A stretch of DNA of 64,000 nucleotides from Pelomonas caseinilytica (GCF_021353235.1 NZ_JAJTWT010000007.1:1-64000); one strand, 5' to 3'. Counted from the first letter of the stretch, positions 34,400 to 45,208 are shown. Made by a program: numbers and translations. The notes: generated from the sequence alone by a model not told the origin.

Positions 34400-36567
34400 G
34401 AATACGAGGAATTCCTGAACTCGCCCGGCTCGGCGGCAAGCAGCAACGCAAGCAGCTGCTCGGCGGACATCGGACGCCCGAGCAGATAACCTTGCACCTC
34501 GTCGCATTGCAGCCGCCGCAGCAGCGCCAGCTGTTCCCGGGTCTCGACTCCCTCGGCCACGACGCGCATGCCCAGGCCGTGGGCGAGGGCCACGATGGTC
34601 GTGACGATGGCTTCGTCGTGCGGGTCGCGGGTGATGTCCGCCACGAAGGACCGGTCCACCTTCAATGAATCGAGGGGAAAGCGCTTCAGGTAGCCCAGCG
34701 ACGAATAGCCGGTGCCGAAGTCGTCCAGCGCCACGCCCACGCCGACCTCGACCAGCCGCTGCAGCGTCTCTGCCGCCCGTGCGGTGTCGCGCATGAGCAC
34801 GCTCTCCGTCAGCTCCAGTTCGAGCAGGCGGCTGGCCAGCCCGGTTTCCGCCAAGGCGTCCTCGACGGTCTTGACGATGTCGGTGCCGCGGAACTGCCGC
34901 GCCGAAATGTTGACCGCGACGGCCACGTCGCAGCCCGAGCTCTGGTGCAGGCGCACCGCCTGCCGGCAGGCCTCGCGCAACACCCATTCGCCGATGGGCA
35001 CGATCAGCCCCGTCTCTTCGGCGACGGGGATGAACTCCTGCGGCGACACGATGCCCAGCTCGGCGTTGTTCCATCTCAGCAAGGCCTCGACGCCCACCAG
35101 CTGATCGCGGATCAGGTCCATCCGCGGCTGGTACACGACGCTGAACTCGCCCTGCCTGATGGCATTGCGGAGCTGCGACGCGATCTCCACCCGCCGCCGT
35201 ACCGCGCGGTTCATCTCGTAGGTGAAGAACTGGCTGTTGTTCTTGCCGGCGTCCTTGGCGCGGAACAGCGCGGTGTCCGCGTTGCGCAGCAGGGTGTCGA
35301 CCCCGCCGACGTCGTGGGGAAACACCGTGATGCCGACGCTGCAGGCCACGACCAGCTCGGTGCTGCCGATGTGCACGGGCTCGGCCACCGCCGCGAGCAC
35401 CCGGTCGGCCAGCCGCCGTGCGTCGTCCGCTGCGGCCAACGGCTCGACCAGTACGGCGAACTCATCGCCGCCGATGCGGGCGACGACACCGCAGTCCTGC
35501 ATGCAGCCCGCCAGACGGGTGGCCATCACCTTGAGAAGCTCGTCGCCCAGTTGGTGCCCCAGGGTGTCGTTGACATCCTTGAAGTTGTCGAGGTCGATGA
35601 ACATGACCGCGCCGAGCTGCCCCGTGCGACGGCTGCGGTTCAGCGCCTCCTGCACGTCGGCGCGGAACTGCCCCCGGTTGGGCAAGGCGGTCAGGGCGTC
35701 GCAGCTCGCGTCAAGGGCCGGATGGACCTGGCAGGTCCGCAGATCGCGGAGGTCACGCAGGGTCACGAACACGCACTGCAGCTCGCCCAGCCCGTTGCGG
35801 CAGGCGGCGATGCTGCAGGCCACATCCGTCGGCTCGCCGTCGGCACGGCGCAGGACCTGGACGAGGGACTGCGGCGGCCCGCCGGCCAGGACCTCCCGCA
35901 GGCTGCCGCGCAGGGCCTCGGGGGCCGCGAAGAAGGCCGCGCATTCACGCCCCACCAGTTGCTGGGGGCCGCGGCCGGCCAGCCGGGCGGCCGCGGCGTT
36001 GAGGTCCATCACCCAGCCGTCCGGAGCGAGGGCCAGCATGGGTTCCAGGCTGGAGTCCAGCAGGCCGCGCACGCAGTGCAGCCCGGCGCTGCCGACGCGG
36101 TCGCTCGCATGCGGCCACGGCGATGCGTCGAGCACGGCCTGCGGCGCAGCCTCGCCGGGCCGGCGCAGCGGGGGCTGGCGGGACGCTCGGGCGCGCCGCA
36201 GGGCCGGCCAGGCCACACACCAGGCCAGCGCCGCATACAGCGGCGACGCGAGCGCCACGGGGTCGGAGGGGAGGCACAGCACCGACAAGGCGGCAAGCCC
36301 CCCCGCCATCAGCAGCGCGGGCGCGCGCCGGCCCGGCCACCGGGCCAGCCTCAGCCCCGCCGCGCCCAGCATCGCCACACCGGCGGCGGCCAACACCAGT
36401 TCCGCATCGCCCCCCAGCCAGCGGCCTGAAGCGGCAAGGCAGCGATGCCAGCCGGCCTTGACGAAGGGCGGCGCGCCGATGGACCAGGCCACCGGCAGCG
36501 GCAGGGTCACGGCCAGGAACCAGGCCAGGCGTCCAGGCCGACGATGAACGGGAGGCGCCGGGTTCAC
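34381..36567 (-). CDS. Membrane GGDEF-EAL protein (cyclic-di-GMP turnover)
   Basis: 728 residues from a GTG that has GGGAGGG eight bases upstream. Four predicted membrane segments (about 15-155), a PAS domain, GGDEF (motif at 366-370) and EAL (EALLRWN near 491, ELTESVLM, DDFGTGYSSLGYL). The I-site RxxD is absent before GGDEF. The EAL motifs needed for phosphodiesterase activity look complete, so net degradation is plausible. The start lies three bases after the stop of the receiver gene, and its stop touches the next gene: three genes in one unit. Confidence 0.94.
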   Translation of the reverse strand: MNPAPPVHRRPGRLAWFLAVTLPLPVAWSIGAPPFVKAGWHRCLAASGRWLGGDAELVLAAAGVAMLGAAGLRLARWPGRRAPALLMAGGLAALSVLCLPSDPVALASPLYAALAWCVAWPALRRARASRQPPLRRPGEAAPQAVLDASPWPHASDRVGSAGLHCVRGLLDSSLEPMLALAPDGWVMDLNAAAARLAGRGPQQLVGRECAAFFAAPEALRGSLREVLAGGPPQSLVQVLRRADGEPTDVACSIAACRNGLGELQCVFVTLRDLRDLRTCQVHPALDASCDALTALPNRGQFRADVQEALNRSRRTGQLGAVMFIDLDNFKDVNDTLGHQLGDELLKVMATRLAGCMQDCGVVARIGGDEFAVLVEPLAAADDARRLADRVLAAVAEPVHIGSTELVVACSVGITVFPHDVGGVDTLLRNADTALFRAKDAGKNNSQFFTYEMNRAVRRRVEIASQLRNAIRQGEFSVVYQPRMDLIRDQLVGVEALLRWNNAELGIVSPQEFIPVAEETGLIVPIGEWVLREACRQAVRLHQSSGCDVAVAVNISARQFRGTDIVKTVEDALAETGLASRLLELELTESVLMRDTARAAETLQRLVEVGVGVALDDFGTGYSSLGYLKRFPLDSLKVDRSFVADITRDPHDEAIVTTIVALAHGLGMRVVAEGVETREQLALLRRLQCDEVQGYLLGRPMSAEQLLALLLAAEPGEFRNSSYSWTLQP

Positions 36568-36569
36568 GT

Positions 36570-36977
36570 TCAGGCCCTCCCGCCCTGCGCCGCCAGCGGC
36601 AGCCGCCCGGTCGCCGCCACCCGCCGCACGGCGTCGAGCAAGTCCTCGGGGTCGCTGTCCTTGCTGAGGAAGCCCGCCGCGCCGGCCTCCATCGCACGCT
36701 GGGCGATGGAGGCTTCGTTGTGCATGGTCAGCACCAGCACCGGCAGCCAGGGGAACTGCTGGCAAAGCCGCTGCAGCAGCTCGACGCCGGAAACCCCCGG
36801 CATGCACAGGTCGAGCAGCAGCAGGTCGACGCGCGAGCTGTCGGTCGACAGGCGTCGGATGACCTCTTCGCCGCTGGCGAACTCACCCTCCAGCAGCATG
36901 TCAGGCGCGTAGGCGAACAGCTGCCGCAGGCCCTCCCGGACCGCGGCATGGTCGTCCGCCAGCAGTAATCTAATCAT
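36570..36977 (-). CDS. Receiver-only response regulator of NarL type (no DNA-binding domain)
   Basis: 135 residues from the ATG with CGGAGATC before it. The receiver is complete: LLADDHAAVREG, LLLLDLCMPGVSG (phospho-acceptor Asp), LVLTMHNEA, FLSKDSDPEDLLDAV. It is close to the receiver of the regulator at 23245 (shared pattern VREGLRQLF against VRKGLRQLF). It ends ~15 residues after the receiver where that protein has its helix-turn-helix. It is followed at three bases by the GGDEF-EAL gene, which may be its output. A frame lengthened upstream (to 37169) has no coding character. Confidence 0.9.
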   Translation of the reverse strand: MIRLLLADDHAAVREGLRQLFAYAPDMLLEGEFASGEEVIRRLSTDSSRVDLLLLDLCMPGVSGVELLQRLCQQFPWLPVLVLTMHNEASIAQRAMEAGAAGFLSKDSDPEDLLDAVRRVAATGRLPLAAQGGRA

Positions 36978-37249
36978 GCGATCTCCGCGGAGTGCCTTGG
37001 CGGGGAGCAAGGATGCGATGGCGGCACGAGGCCGACCATCGGTCGCGGCCGAATCCGGGGTCAGGAAGCCTGCCAACACGTTAGGGATAGGACTACAAGG
37101 ACCGGCGGTTTCTCCGGCGCCGCCTCCAGCAAACGATGCCCGCCCGCCACATCTGGCGGAAACGCTCAAAAGTCACCGCCTGATTGAGCGGATTAGGCAT
37201 AAAAACGAGGGCAGGCGCCTTGTGGGGCCTGCGTGAACCCTCCGCTTGG

Positions 37250-39859
37250 ATGAACACCATGAAGCAGCTCGGCTTGACCGTCCTGGCCGCCAGCGCCACC
37301 CTGCTGGCGCCCGCCACGTCGTTGGCGCAGAAACTCGACACGGTCATCGTCACGGGAGTGCGCTCCAGCATCGAGTCGGCGGCGGCCCGCAAACGCCGCG
37401 CGGACGACGTCGTCGACAGCGTTGTCGCCGAGGACATCGCCCGCCTGCCCGACCTCAACGTGGCCGATGCCGTGCAGCGCATCAGCGGCGTGCAGATCAC
37501 CCGCGACCGGGGCGAGGCCTCGGTTCTGTCGGTGCGCGGACTGACGCAGGTCGAGACCACGCTCAATGGCCGCGAGGTGTTCACCGCCGGCTTCGGCCGC
37601 GCGCTGGACTACGCCGACCTGCCCAGCGAGATGCTGGCCGGCATCGACGTCTACAAGACCGCCGCCGCCGCGCGCATCGAGGGCGGCCTCGGCGGGAGCG
37701 TGGATCTGCGCACCCGCCATCCTTTCGACTTCCGCCAGCCCGCGTTGGCGGCAACGGCGCGCTATCTCCACGGCGATCTCGCCGGCAAGGGCGCCGGCCA
37801 GCTCTCCGTGCTGCTCGGCGGCCGCGCGCCGGCGGGCGTCGGCGAGGTCGCCGGCCTGGTCAACCTCGTGCTCCAGGACCGCGCCTACCGGGAGGACCTG
37901 AAGGGCAGCGGCGCGCCGATGCTGTGCAGCGCCCGGGCCAGCTCCGGCTGCCGGCTCGACCTCGCGCCCGGGCAGGACAGCGTGGTGTCGAGCAGCACCA
38001 GCGAAAGCACCAGCCTCGGCCGCCGCCGCCGCGGCCTGGCCACCGTCATGCTGGGCTGGCGGCCATCGGCCGCGGTCGACCTCTACGCGGAGGCCCACCT
38101 GGCGGAACTGTCCACGCGCCAGCAGACGCAGCAGGTCAACGTCGGGCCCAACTTCGCGGCGGGCAGCGGCTTCGACCCCGCCAGCGTCACCTTCTTCGCC
38201 GGTTCTCACGACGTGCAGCGCATCACCTGGACCGACGCGCCCGTCTCCATCCTCGGCTTCGTGAGGGACACCGTCGACCGCACGCGCCAGCTCGCGGCCG
38301 GTGGCTCCTGGACCGGGGAAAGCCTGCACTTGAGCGCCGACCTCAGCCACACCCGCAGCCTCAACCGCCTGTACTTCTCCGGCCCGACGCTGGCCGGCAA
38401 GGCGGCACGCTTCACCCAGGATGCCGGCGGCGTCGCACCCGCGACGGCGGTCGAGGGCACGGACCTGGGCGCGCCGTCGCAGCTGCGCTATGTCTCGCTG
38501 GCCTATCGGGTCAGGCCGCTGCGCGGCAGCCTGTCGGCCGGACGCCTGGACGCCGAATGGCTGTTCGACCAGGCGGCGCTGGACCAGTTGTCCGTCGGAT
38601 GGCGCCGTTCGCGGCGGGAGGCCGACAACGCGGACAACCTGATCTTCGGCGACGTGCCGCTGCCCGGCACGCCGGCCACCGCCCTGCCCGCTCGCACCGC
38701 CCTCTATCCCTACGCGCCCTTCCTCGACGGGCGTGCGCCGAGCATCACGGGTTATCTCACCGACACGCTGGTCGACGCGCGCGACCCCGTGCAGCTGCGG
38801 CAGGACTTCGGCATCAGCACCCCGCTGCCCACGGCGGGCGGGCCCCTGGGCGTGTGGCGGATCCGCGAAGTCACCGACGCGCTCTATGCGCAAGGGCATT
38901 GGCGGCTTCCGGCCCTCGGTCTGGACGGCCTGGCCGGCGTTCGCCTGGTGCAGACCCGCTCCGCGCTGGGCGGCAACCAGAGCGTGCCCTCCAGCGGCAG
39001 CATCGCGCCCTTGGAGGTCGACGCGCGGACCCGGGACTGGCTTCCCAGCGCCAGCCTGCGCTGGCGGCCCGGCGGGCCCTGGCAATGGCGCGTCGCGGCC
39101 TCGCGCAGCATCACGCGGCCCGACTTCAACCTGATGTCGCCCTCCGTCACGCTGACGCCCAACAGCGTCAACCCCCAGCTCAACCAGGGAACGGCAGGCA
39201 ATCCGGCGCTGCGCCCGATGCGGGCCACGAATGCCGACCTGGCCGCCGAGGCCGATTTCGGCGCCGGCCACGCCGCGGCGCTGACCCTGTTCTGGAAGCG
39301 CGTCGACGGCTTCGTCGCCTCCCTGAGCCAGGCCGAGACGCACGATGGCCAGCTCTACCAGGTGAGCCGCCCCTACAACGCCGATGCCGGCCACCTGCGG
39401 GGCGCGGAGCTGGCCTACCAGCGCTTCCTCGACTTCCTGCCGGGCGCCTGGCGGGGCCTGGGCCTGCAGGCCAATGCCACCTTCGTCCACAGCGAGGCCT
39501 ACGACCGCGTGCTGCGCGCCAACCTGCCGCTGCAGAGCCTGTCCCGCCGCAGCTTCAATCTGGTTGGCCTCTACGAGTGGGGGCCGTGGTCGGCCCGCCT
39601 GGCCTGGAACTGGCGCAGCAGCTTCCCGAGCGGCACGGCCAGCGTCGTCGGCATCGGCGCCCTGCAGACGAGCACGCGGGCCTACGGCTGGCTGGACGCG
39701 TCCCTGCGCTGGCGCATCAACGACCGGCTGACCTGGTCGCTCGACGGCGGCAACCTGCAGGGCACGCTGCGCCGCTCCTACTTCGGCGTCGAGACCCGCC
39801 CGCAGAACGCCTGGGTCAACGACCGCCAGATCGGCACCAGCCTGAGCCTGCGCACATGA
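37250..39859 (+). CDS. TonB-dependent outer-membrane receptor
   Basis: 869 residues. Signal peptide (ending near ATSLAQ), TonB box-like DTVIVTGVR, plug domain ([49 protein letters not shown]) and a beta-barrel. The plug pattern is that of the large Xanthomonas/Caulobacter carbohydrate-type receptors. It ends SLSLRT, without the usual terminal aromatic residue. The first of two in-frame ATGs is used. Its stop overlaps the start of the hybrid kinase (ATGA). The 272-bp divergent gap upstream should hold promoters in both directions; none was pinned down. The substrate is unknown. Confidence 0.93.
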   Translation: MNTMKQLGLTVLAASATLLAPATSLAQKLDTVIVTGVRSSIESAAARKRRADDVVDSVVAEDIARLPDLNVADAVQRISGVQITRDRGEASVLSVRGLTQVETTLNGREVFTAGFGRALDYADLPSEMLAGIDVYKTAAAARIEGGLGGSVDLRTRHPFDFRQPALAATARYLHGDLAGKGAGQLSVLLGGRAPAGVGEVAGLVNLVLQDRAYREDLKGSGAPMLCSARASSGCRLDLAPGQDSVVSSSTSESTSLGRRRRGLATVMLGWRPSAAVDLYAEAHLAELSTRQQTQQVNVGPNFAAGSGFDPASVTFFAGSHDVQRITWTDAPVSILGFVRDTVDRTRQLAAGGSWTGESLHLSADLSHTRSLNRLYFSGPTLAGKAARFTQDAGGVAPATAVEGTDLGAPSQLRYVSLAYRVRPLRGSLSAGRLDAEWLFDQAALDQLSVGWRRSRREADNADNLIFGDVPLPGTPATALPARTALYPYAPFLDGRAPSITGYLTDTLVDARDPVQLRQDFGISTPLPTAGGPLGVWRIREVTDALYAQGHWRLPALGLDGLAGVRLVQTRSALGGNQSVPSSGSIAPLEVDARTRDWLPSASLRWRPGGPWQWRVAASRSITRPDFNLMSPSVTLTPNSVNPQLNQGTAGNPALRPMRATNADLAAEADFGAGHAAALTLFWKRVDGFVASLSQAETHDGQLYQVSRPYNADAGHLRGAELAYQRFLDFLPGAWRGLGLQANATFVHSEAYDRVLRANLPLQSLSRRSFNLVGLYEWGPWSARLAWNWRSSFPSGTASVVGIGALQTSTRAYGWLDASLRWRINDRLTWSLDGGNLQGTLRRSYFGVETRPQNAWVNDRQIGTSLSLRT

Positions 39860-42800
39860 GGGCCTTTGCCGCCCGCGGCGCGGCCGTGGCCCTTTGCGCC
39901 TGGCTGCTCGCGCTGCCGGCGCTCGGCATGGCGCTCGACGACTGGCGGCAGCGCGCGGCGGCCGTGCGCAAGCTGGCCGACAACGACGCCCCGGCCGCCT
40001 ATGCCCAGGCCCGGACCCTGCTGACCGGCTTGCCGGCCGAGGCCGCCGCCGCCGACCGCGTGCGGGCGATCAACCTGCTGGCGCGCATCGAGATCCACCT
40101 CGGCCGCTCGCGCGACGCCATCACCCACGCCGAGGAGGCCCTGAGCGAGGCGACGGCCGCGGGCGACCGCGCCGGCCAGGCCGAGGCCGACATGAACCTC
40201 TCGCTCGGCGCGGTCAACCTCAACAACGTCGAGCGCCTCATCGAGGTCACCTCGCACAGCCTGGCTGTGCTGGAAGGGGTCGAGCGGCCCGACCTGCGCG
40301 CCGAGGCGCTGTTCCGCGGCGCCTTGGTGTCGCGCCGCATCGGGCGCCTCGAGGAGGCCGCCAACATGGCCGTGCAGGCCATGGACGCGGCGCAGCGTTC
40401 GGGCGACCCGCTGGCGCTGGCCTATGCTCACCACGGCCTGGCGGTGTCCTACCTGCAGAGCAACCGCCATGCCGAGGCACTTGCGCAGCTGGAGCAGATG
40501 CGCCGCCAGGCCCAGTCCGGCGGCTCCAGGCTGCAGGAGGCCTTCGCCTTGCTCGGCCTGTCCAACGAGGCGCATCGGCGCGGCGACCGGGCCGAAGGCG
40601 AGCGGCTCGTCGGCGAGGCCATCGCCATCTTCGTCGCCGTGGGAACGCCGGTGAACCTGGCCAACGCCGTTCACAACCATGCCGACCAGCTGCTGGCCGC
40701 GGGCCGGCCGCAAGAGGCCCTGGCCGAGAGCGATCACGCCGTCGCCATCCTGAAGTCCACCGAACTCAGGACGGGGGCCTTCCACAGCGCCCAGCTGCGC
40801 AGCCGCATCTTCCAGGCCCTGGGCAAGCCGGAAGCCGCCCTCGCCGAGGCCGAGGTCGCCTACACCCAGTCCATCGCCCTCGGCCAGCCCCTCTACCAGG
40901 CCAGCGCCGCGCGGCGCCTGGCCGAGCTGACGGCGGCGGACGGCGATCTCCCGCGGGCCTATCGCATGGCGCTGGAGGCTGCCGACATGCAGACGCGCGT
41001 CAACACCGAGCGCAGCGCGGAACGCCTGCTCGAGGCGGTCGAGCGAAGGCGCAACGAGGCGCGCCAGCGCGAGCTGGCCGAGCTCCAGCGCCGCGGCGAG
41101 CAGCAGGCCGCCGAGCTGCGGGCCCGGGAGCTGCAGCAGCGCTGGCTGTGGACCGTGCTGGCCGGCAGTCTGCTGGCACTGGTCGGCACCGTCTTCTTCC
41201 TGGTGCGGTTGCGCCGCTCCCGCGCTGAAGTGCGCCGGCTGGCGGACACGCTGGAGCAGCGTGTGCACGAACGCACCGGGCAGCTGGAACGCGCCCAGCT
41301 CGCCGCAGAGGCGGCCACGCGCGCCAAGAGCGAATTCCTCGCCAACATGAGCCACGAGATCCGCACGCCGATGAACGCCATCCTCGGCATGTCGCTCCTC
41401 GCCCTGCGCAGCGGCCTGGACAACCGGCAGCGCAACTATGTCGAGAAGGTGCACCGCGCGGCCGAATCGCTGCTGGGCATCATCAACGACATCCTCGACT
41501 TCTCGAAGATCGAGGCTGGCAAGCTGGAAGTCGAATCCATCCCCTTCCAGCTCGGCGACGTCCTCGACCAGCTCGCCAGCCTGGTGGGCATGCCGGCCGA
41601 GCAGAAAGGACTGGAGCTGCTGTTCGTGCTGCCGCCCGACCTGCCGACCCATCTGATCGGCGACCCCTCGCGGCTGGGGCAGGTCCTGCTCAACCTCAGC
41701 AACAACGCCGTCAAGTTCACCGAGCGCGGCGAGATCACCGTGGCCATCTCGCTCGTCGAGCGTTCGGCGACCCACGCCAAGCTGTGCTTCGAGGTGAGGG
41801 ACACCGGCATCGGGCTGAGCCCGCAGGCCTGCGAGCGGCTTTTCCAGCCCTTCACCCAGGCCGACGCCTCCACCAGCCGGCGCTTCGGCGGCACGGGCCT
41901 GGGGCTGGCCATCAGCCGGCATCTCGTCGAACGCATGGGCGGCAGCATCGGCGTGGACAGCCAGCCCGGCCATGGCAGCCGCTTCCACTTCACCTTGGAG
42001 TTCGGGCTGCAGCAGGGGCTGTCGGCCGCCCCCGAACGCGGCGAACTGAGCGGCACCCGGCTGCTCATCGTCGACGACCATCCGGCCGCGCGCGAGCTGC
42101 TGTGCGGACTGGTGACCTCGTGGGGACTGCAGCCCGAGATGGCCGCCGACGGCGAGGCCGCCGTGGCGGCCGTGGCCATGGCGGACGCCGCCGGCCGGCC
42201 CTTCAAGGTCGTGCTGCTCGACTGGCGCATGCCGGGCATGGACGGCGTGGAGTGCCTGGCCCGGCTGGGCCAGCTCGACATCCGGCATGCGCCGCCGACG
42301 GTGCTGATGGTGACCGCCTTCAGCCGTGACCAGGCCGAGGTGCAGCTCCAGTCGCGCGGCCTGCAGGTGGCGGCCCTGCTGCCCAAGCCGGTGACGCCCT
42401 CGGCCCTGCTCGACGCCTGCATGACCGCCCTCGGCCTGCCGGCCACGCAGCCGCGGCGCAGCGAGCAGCGACAGGAAAGGCTGCACGCCCAGCAGGCCAG
42501 TCTCGCGGGCGCTCGCATCCTGCTCGTCGAGGACAACCCCATCAACCAGGAGCTGGCCTGCGAACTGCTCGAACGCGCCGGCATCGCCGTGCGTGTCGCC
42601 GCCGACGGGCGCGAGGCGCTCGCGGCGCTGGAGCAGGAGCGCTTCGACGCCGTGCTGATGGACTGCCAGATGCCCGTCATGGACGGCTACGAGGCGACGC
42701 GGGCGCTGCGCCGGCGCCCCGAGCTGCGCGACCTGCCCGTCATCGCCATGACCGCCAACGCCATGGCGGGAGACCGCGACAAGGTGCTGGCGGCGGGCAT

Positions 42801-43236
42801 GAACGACCACATCGCCAAGCCCTTCCGTGTCGAGGATCTGTTCGTCACGCTGGCGCGCTGGATACGCCCCCAGGCGCCGGCGGCCTCGGCGGTGGCGACG
42901 GAGCTGGACATGAAGGCCGCGCTGGCGGCCGTCAACGGCGACGAGGCCCTGTACCGCCGGCTGCTCACCATGTTCAGCGAGCGCGAGGCCGACTTCGAGC
43001 CGCGCCTGCGCCAGGCCTGGGCGCGCGGCGACACCGCCGCGGCGACCCGCCATGCCCACGATCTCAAGACCGTGGCCGGCACCCTCGGCATGCCGGCCTT
43101 GCAACGGGCCGCGGCAGCGCTGGAAGCGGCCTGCGCCAGCAATGCGGGCGCTGCCGTCGCCGAGCCGCTGCTGGCTGAAGTCTGCCGCCTGCTGGCGCCG
43201 CTGCTGCAGGCGGTCAAGGCTTCGCTCGCAGCCTGA
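39856..43236 (+). CDS. Hybrid histidine kinase with periplasmic TPR sensor, two receivers and Hpt
   Basis: 1126 residues. Signal peptide (1-25), TPR-like repeats (30-400), TM (430-450), coiled coil, HisKA with H500 (NMSHEIRTP), HATPase, REC1 (about 735-860, [11 protein letters not shown]), REC2 (about 888-1010, [11 protein letters not shown]) and C-terminal Hpt ([11 protein letters not shown]). A phosphorelay from H500 through the receivers to Hpt, with an outside partner, is expected. The start lies inside the TonB receptor stop, so receptor and kinase are made together; this suggests that the kinase responds to the imported substrate. Confidence 0.95.
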   Translation: MRAFAARGAAVALCAWLLALPALGMALDDWRQRAAAVRKLADNDAPAAYAQARTLLTGLPAEAAAADRVRAINLLARIEIHLGRSRDAITHAEEALSEATAAGDRAGQAEADMNLSLGAVNLNNVERLIEVTSHSLAVLEGVERPDLRAEALFRGALVSRRIGRLEEAANMAVQAMDAAQRSGDPLALAYAHHGLAVSYLQSNRHAEALAQLEQMRRQAQSGGSRLQEAFALLGLSNEAHRRGDRAEGERLVGEAIAIFVAVGTPVNLANAVHNHADQLLAAGRPQEALAESDHAVAILKSTELRTGAFHSAQLRSRIFQALGKPEAALAEAEVAYTQSIALGQPLYQASAARRLAELTAADGDLPRAYRMALEAADMQTRVNTERSAERLLEAVERRRNEARQRELAELQRRGEQQAAELRARELQQRWLWTVLAGSLLALVGTVFFLVRLRRSRAEVRRLADTLEQRVHERTGQLERAQLAAEAATRAKSEFLANMSHEIRTPMNAILGMSLLALRSGLDNRQRNYVEKVHRAAESLLGIINDILDFSKIEAGKLEVESIPFQLGDVLDQLASLVGMPAEQKGLELLFVLPPDLPTHLIGDPSRLGQVLLNLSNNAVKFTERGEITVAISLVERSATHAKLCFEVRDTGIGLSPQACERLFQPFTQADASTSRRFGGTGLGLAISRHLVERMGGSIGVDSQPGHGSRFHFTLEFGLQQGLSAAPERGELSGTRLLIVDDHPAARELLCGLVTSWGLQPEMAADGEAAVAAVAMADAAGRPFKVVLLDWRMPGMDGVECLARLGQLDIRHAPPTVLMVTAFSRDQAEVQLQSRGLQVAALLPKPVTPSALLDACMTALGLPATQPRRSEQRQERLHAQQASLAGARILLVEDNPINQELACELLERAGIAVRVAADGREALAALEQERFDAVLMDCQMPVMDGYEATRALRRRPELRDLPVIAMTANAMAGDRDKVLAAGMNDHIAKPFRVEDLFVTLARWIRPQAPAASAVATELDMKAALAAVNGDEALYRRLLTMFSEREADFEPRLRQAWARGDTAAATRHAHDLKTVAGTLGMPALQRAAAALEAACASNAGAAVAEPLLAEVCRLLAPLLQAVKASLAA

Positions 43237-43250
43237 AGGCCCGGCGCCCG

Positions 43251-44042
43251 CTAGGAATCTGCCGCCGCCGCGGCAAGCCAGCCCGCCACGCGCCCGAGCA
43301 CCTCGGCCGGCCGTTCCCGATGCGGCACATGGCCCGTCTGCGGCAGCAACTCGATGCGCGTGGGGCCGGCGGCGAGGCGGCCGATGGCCTCCGGGTGGCG
43401 CGCAGATCCGTACTCATCGTCGGCGCCGTGCAGGGCCAGCACCGGGCAGCGCACGCGGGGCAAGGCCTCGGCCAGCGACCAGCCGGCGAAGGCCGGGCTC
43501 AGCCAGGTACCGAGCCAAGCCTCCAGCACCCAGGCCGCCTGGTCGCCGTGGTAGCGGGCCAGCCGCTCCAACTGGCCGGGCTGCTGGAAGTCCCGCCTGG
43601 CCGCCCGCAGGCCCTGCACCGTCCGGTCCTCGACGAAGGCCTGCGCCGACTCCGTGACCAGGGCCTCGCAGCGCCCGCTCCATTCGGCCGCGCAGTTCAC
43701 CGCCATGCCTCCGCCGACGCTGTGGCCGAAGGCGACGAAACCCTCGATGCCCAGGCGCTCCAGCACCACGGGGAAGAAGCGGCGGGCCTCCTCGGCGATG
43801 AAATCCGGCGCCAGCCGGTCCGTGCGCGCCTGGGACCGGCCGAAGCCCAGCCGGTCATAGGCCACGACGCGCCGGCCGGTGGCCTGGGCCAGGGCCGGGG
43901 GGAAGTCCCGCCAGAGTTCGACGCAGCCCAGCGAGTCGTGCAGCAGCACGATGGGCGCACCCGCGGCCGGCCCCGGCGGGGTCCAACTGCGGGCGAACAG
44001 CTCGCCGAGCGGATGGCGAACGCGGTGGTCGTCGACTTGCAT
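43251..44042 (-). CDS. Alpha/beta hydrolase
   Basis: 263 residues with the alpha/beta-hydrolase order: oxyanion region VLLHDSLGCVELW, nucleophile elbow FGHSVGGGM, Asp in LHGADDEYG and His in QTGHVPHRE. No signal peptide, so cytoplasmic. Probably a small-ester or lactone hydrolase; the substrate is not readable. It converges with the hybrid kinase gene 14 bp away and is followed on its 5' side by the MFS gene, same strand, 32 bp apart. Confidence 0.9.
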   Translation of the reverse strand: MQVDDHRVRHPLGELFARSWTPPGPAAGAPIVLLHDSLGCVELWRDFPPALAQATGRRVVAYDRLGFGRSQARTDRLAPDFIAEEARRFFPVVLERLGIEGFVAFGHSVGGGMAVNCAAEWSGRCEALVTESAQAFVEDRTVQGLRAARRDFQQPGQLERLARYHGDQAAWVLEAWLGTWLSPAFAGWSLAEALPRVRCPVLALHGADDEYGSARHPEAIGRLAAGPTRIELLPQTGHVPHRERPAEVLGRVAGWLAAAAADS

Positions 44043-44074
44043 CAGGCCGCCATCCTAGGCGGCAGGGGCGCCCC

Positions 44075-45208
44075 TCAGGCGCGCATCGCCCGCCGGGCGG
44101 AGACCGCCATGAAGACGGCGAACATCACGACGACGAGCAGGCCCGCGGCCAGCGACGCGTGCTCGGCGATCAGGCCGATCAGCGGCGGGCCGGCCATCAT
44201 GCCGAGGTAGCCCACGCCCGAGACCGCCGCGATGCCGTGGGCCGGCGACACGCCCGGCGCCTGCGAGGCCGCGCTGAACAGCACCGGCACCACGTTGGAC
44301 AGCCCCAGACCCACGCCCGCGAAGCCCAGCAGGGCCACCCAGGGCGAAGGCACGGCCAGCGCCAGCGTCATGCCGGCCGCGGCCAGCGCGCCACTGGCCC
44401 GCATCAGCCGCGCGGGCGAGACGCGCGAACGCACCCAGTCGCCGCCGAAGCGGCCGGCCGCCATCGCACCGCTGAAGCTGGCGTAGGCCAGGGCGGCGGT
44501 GCTCGGGCTGCTGGCGCGCTCCTGCTTCATGAAGAGCACGCTCCAGTCGTACATCGCGCCCTCGGCGATCAGGCCCATGGAGGCCAGCACGCCCAGCAGC
44601 AGCAGCGGGCCGCGCGGCAGGCTCAGGGGGTGTTTCTCCTCGGCGTTGTGCTCGGGCACGGGCAGCATGGCCCGGCTGGCCACCAGCACCACCGCCGCGC
44701 CCAGCCCCGTGGCGACCAGCAGGTGGGCCTGCGGCGAGAGGCCCAGGGCGGGGGCTGCGCTGCCCAGGCTGGCGCCAGCCATGCCGCCGAGGCTGAACAT
44801 GCCGTGGAAGCCGCTCATCAGCGGCCGGGCGGCGAGGCGCTCGATCTCGGTCGCCTCGGTGTTGATGGCCACGTCCAGCAGGCTGCCCGTGACGCCGAAG
44901 ACCAGCATCACGGCCAGCAGCGCCGCATAGGCCGGCCAGGCCAGCAGGCAGGCCACCGATGCGCAGCACAGCACGCCCATGGCGGCGGACACGGCTCGCG
45001 GCCCCCAGCGTCCGACGACACGGCCGGCCTGCGCCAGGGCCAGCAGGGCACCCACGCCGCTGGCCAGCATGGCGATGGCCAGAGCCTGTTCACCCAGGCC
45101 GTAATGGCCCTTGACCGTCGGGACGTGGACGCCCCAGGTCGCGAACATGACGCCGAGCACGAAGAACTGCGCGCGCAGCGCGCGCGAGGCGCCGACGACC
45201 GAGGTCAC
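44075..45208 (-). CDS. MFS transporter (sugar/fosmidomycin-like, 12 TM)
   Basis: 377 residues with about twelve membrane segments. MFS features are FATWGVHVPTVKGHYG after TM1 and RVVGRWGPRAV in the 2-3 loop. The GTG start lies inside the thioredoxin stop (GTGA overlap), which fixes it and implies coupling. Helix pattern and the SGFHGMFSLGGMAGA segment resemble YbjJ-like transporters. Substrate unknown. Confidence 0.88.
   Translation of the reverse strand: MTSVVGASRALRAQFFVLGVMFATWGVHVPTVKGHYGLGEQALAIAMLASGVGALLALAQAGRVVGRWGPRAVSAAMGVLCCASVACLLAWPAYAALLAVMLVFGVTGSLLDVAINTEATEIERLAARPLMSGFHGMFSLGGMAGASLGSAAPALGLSPQAHLLVATGLGAAVVLVASRAMLPVPEHNAEEKHPLSLPRGPLLLLGVLASMGLIAEGAMYDWSVLFMKQERASSPSTAALAYASFSGAMAAGRFGGDWVRSRVSPARLMRASGALAAAGMTLALAVPSPWVALLGFAGVGLGLSNVVPVLFSAASQAPGVSPAHGIAAVSGVGYLGMMAGPPLIGLIAEHASLAAGLLVVVMFAVFMAVSARRAMRA

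Noticed and set aside
34400-35074. N-terminal extension of the degenerate kinase into the GGDEF-EAL gene
   Set aside because: The extension is out-of-frame shadow of the EAL domain; the protein begins naturally at the membrane segment.
37246-39855. Upstream extension of the hybrid kinase frame through the TonB receptor
   Set aside because: The kinase has its own signal peptide at the ATG at 39856, and the extension is the +1-type shadow of the receptor.
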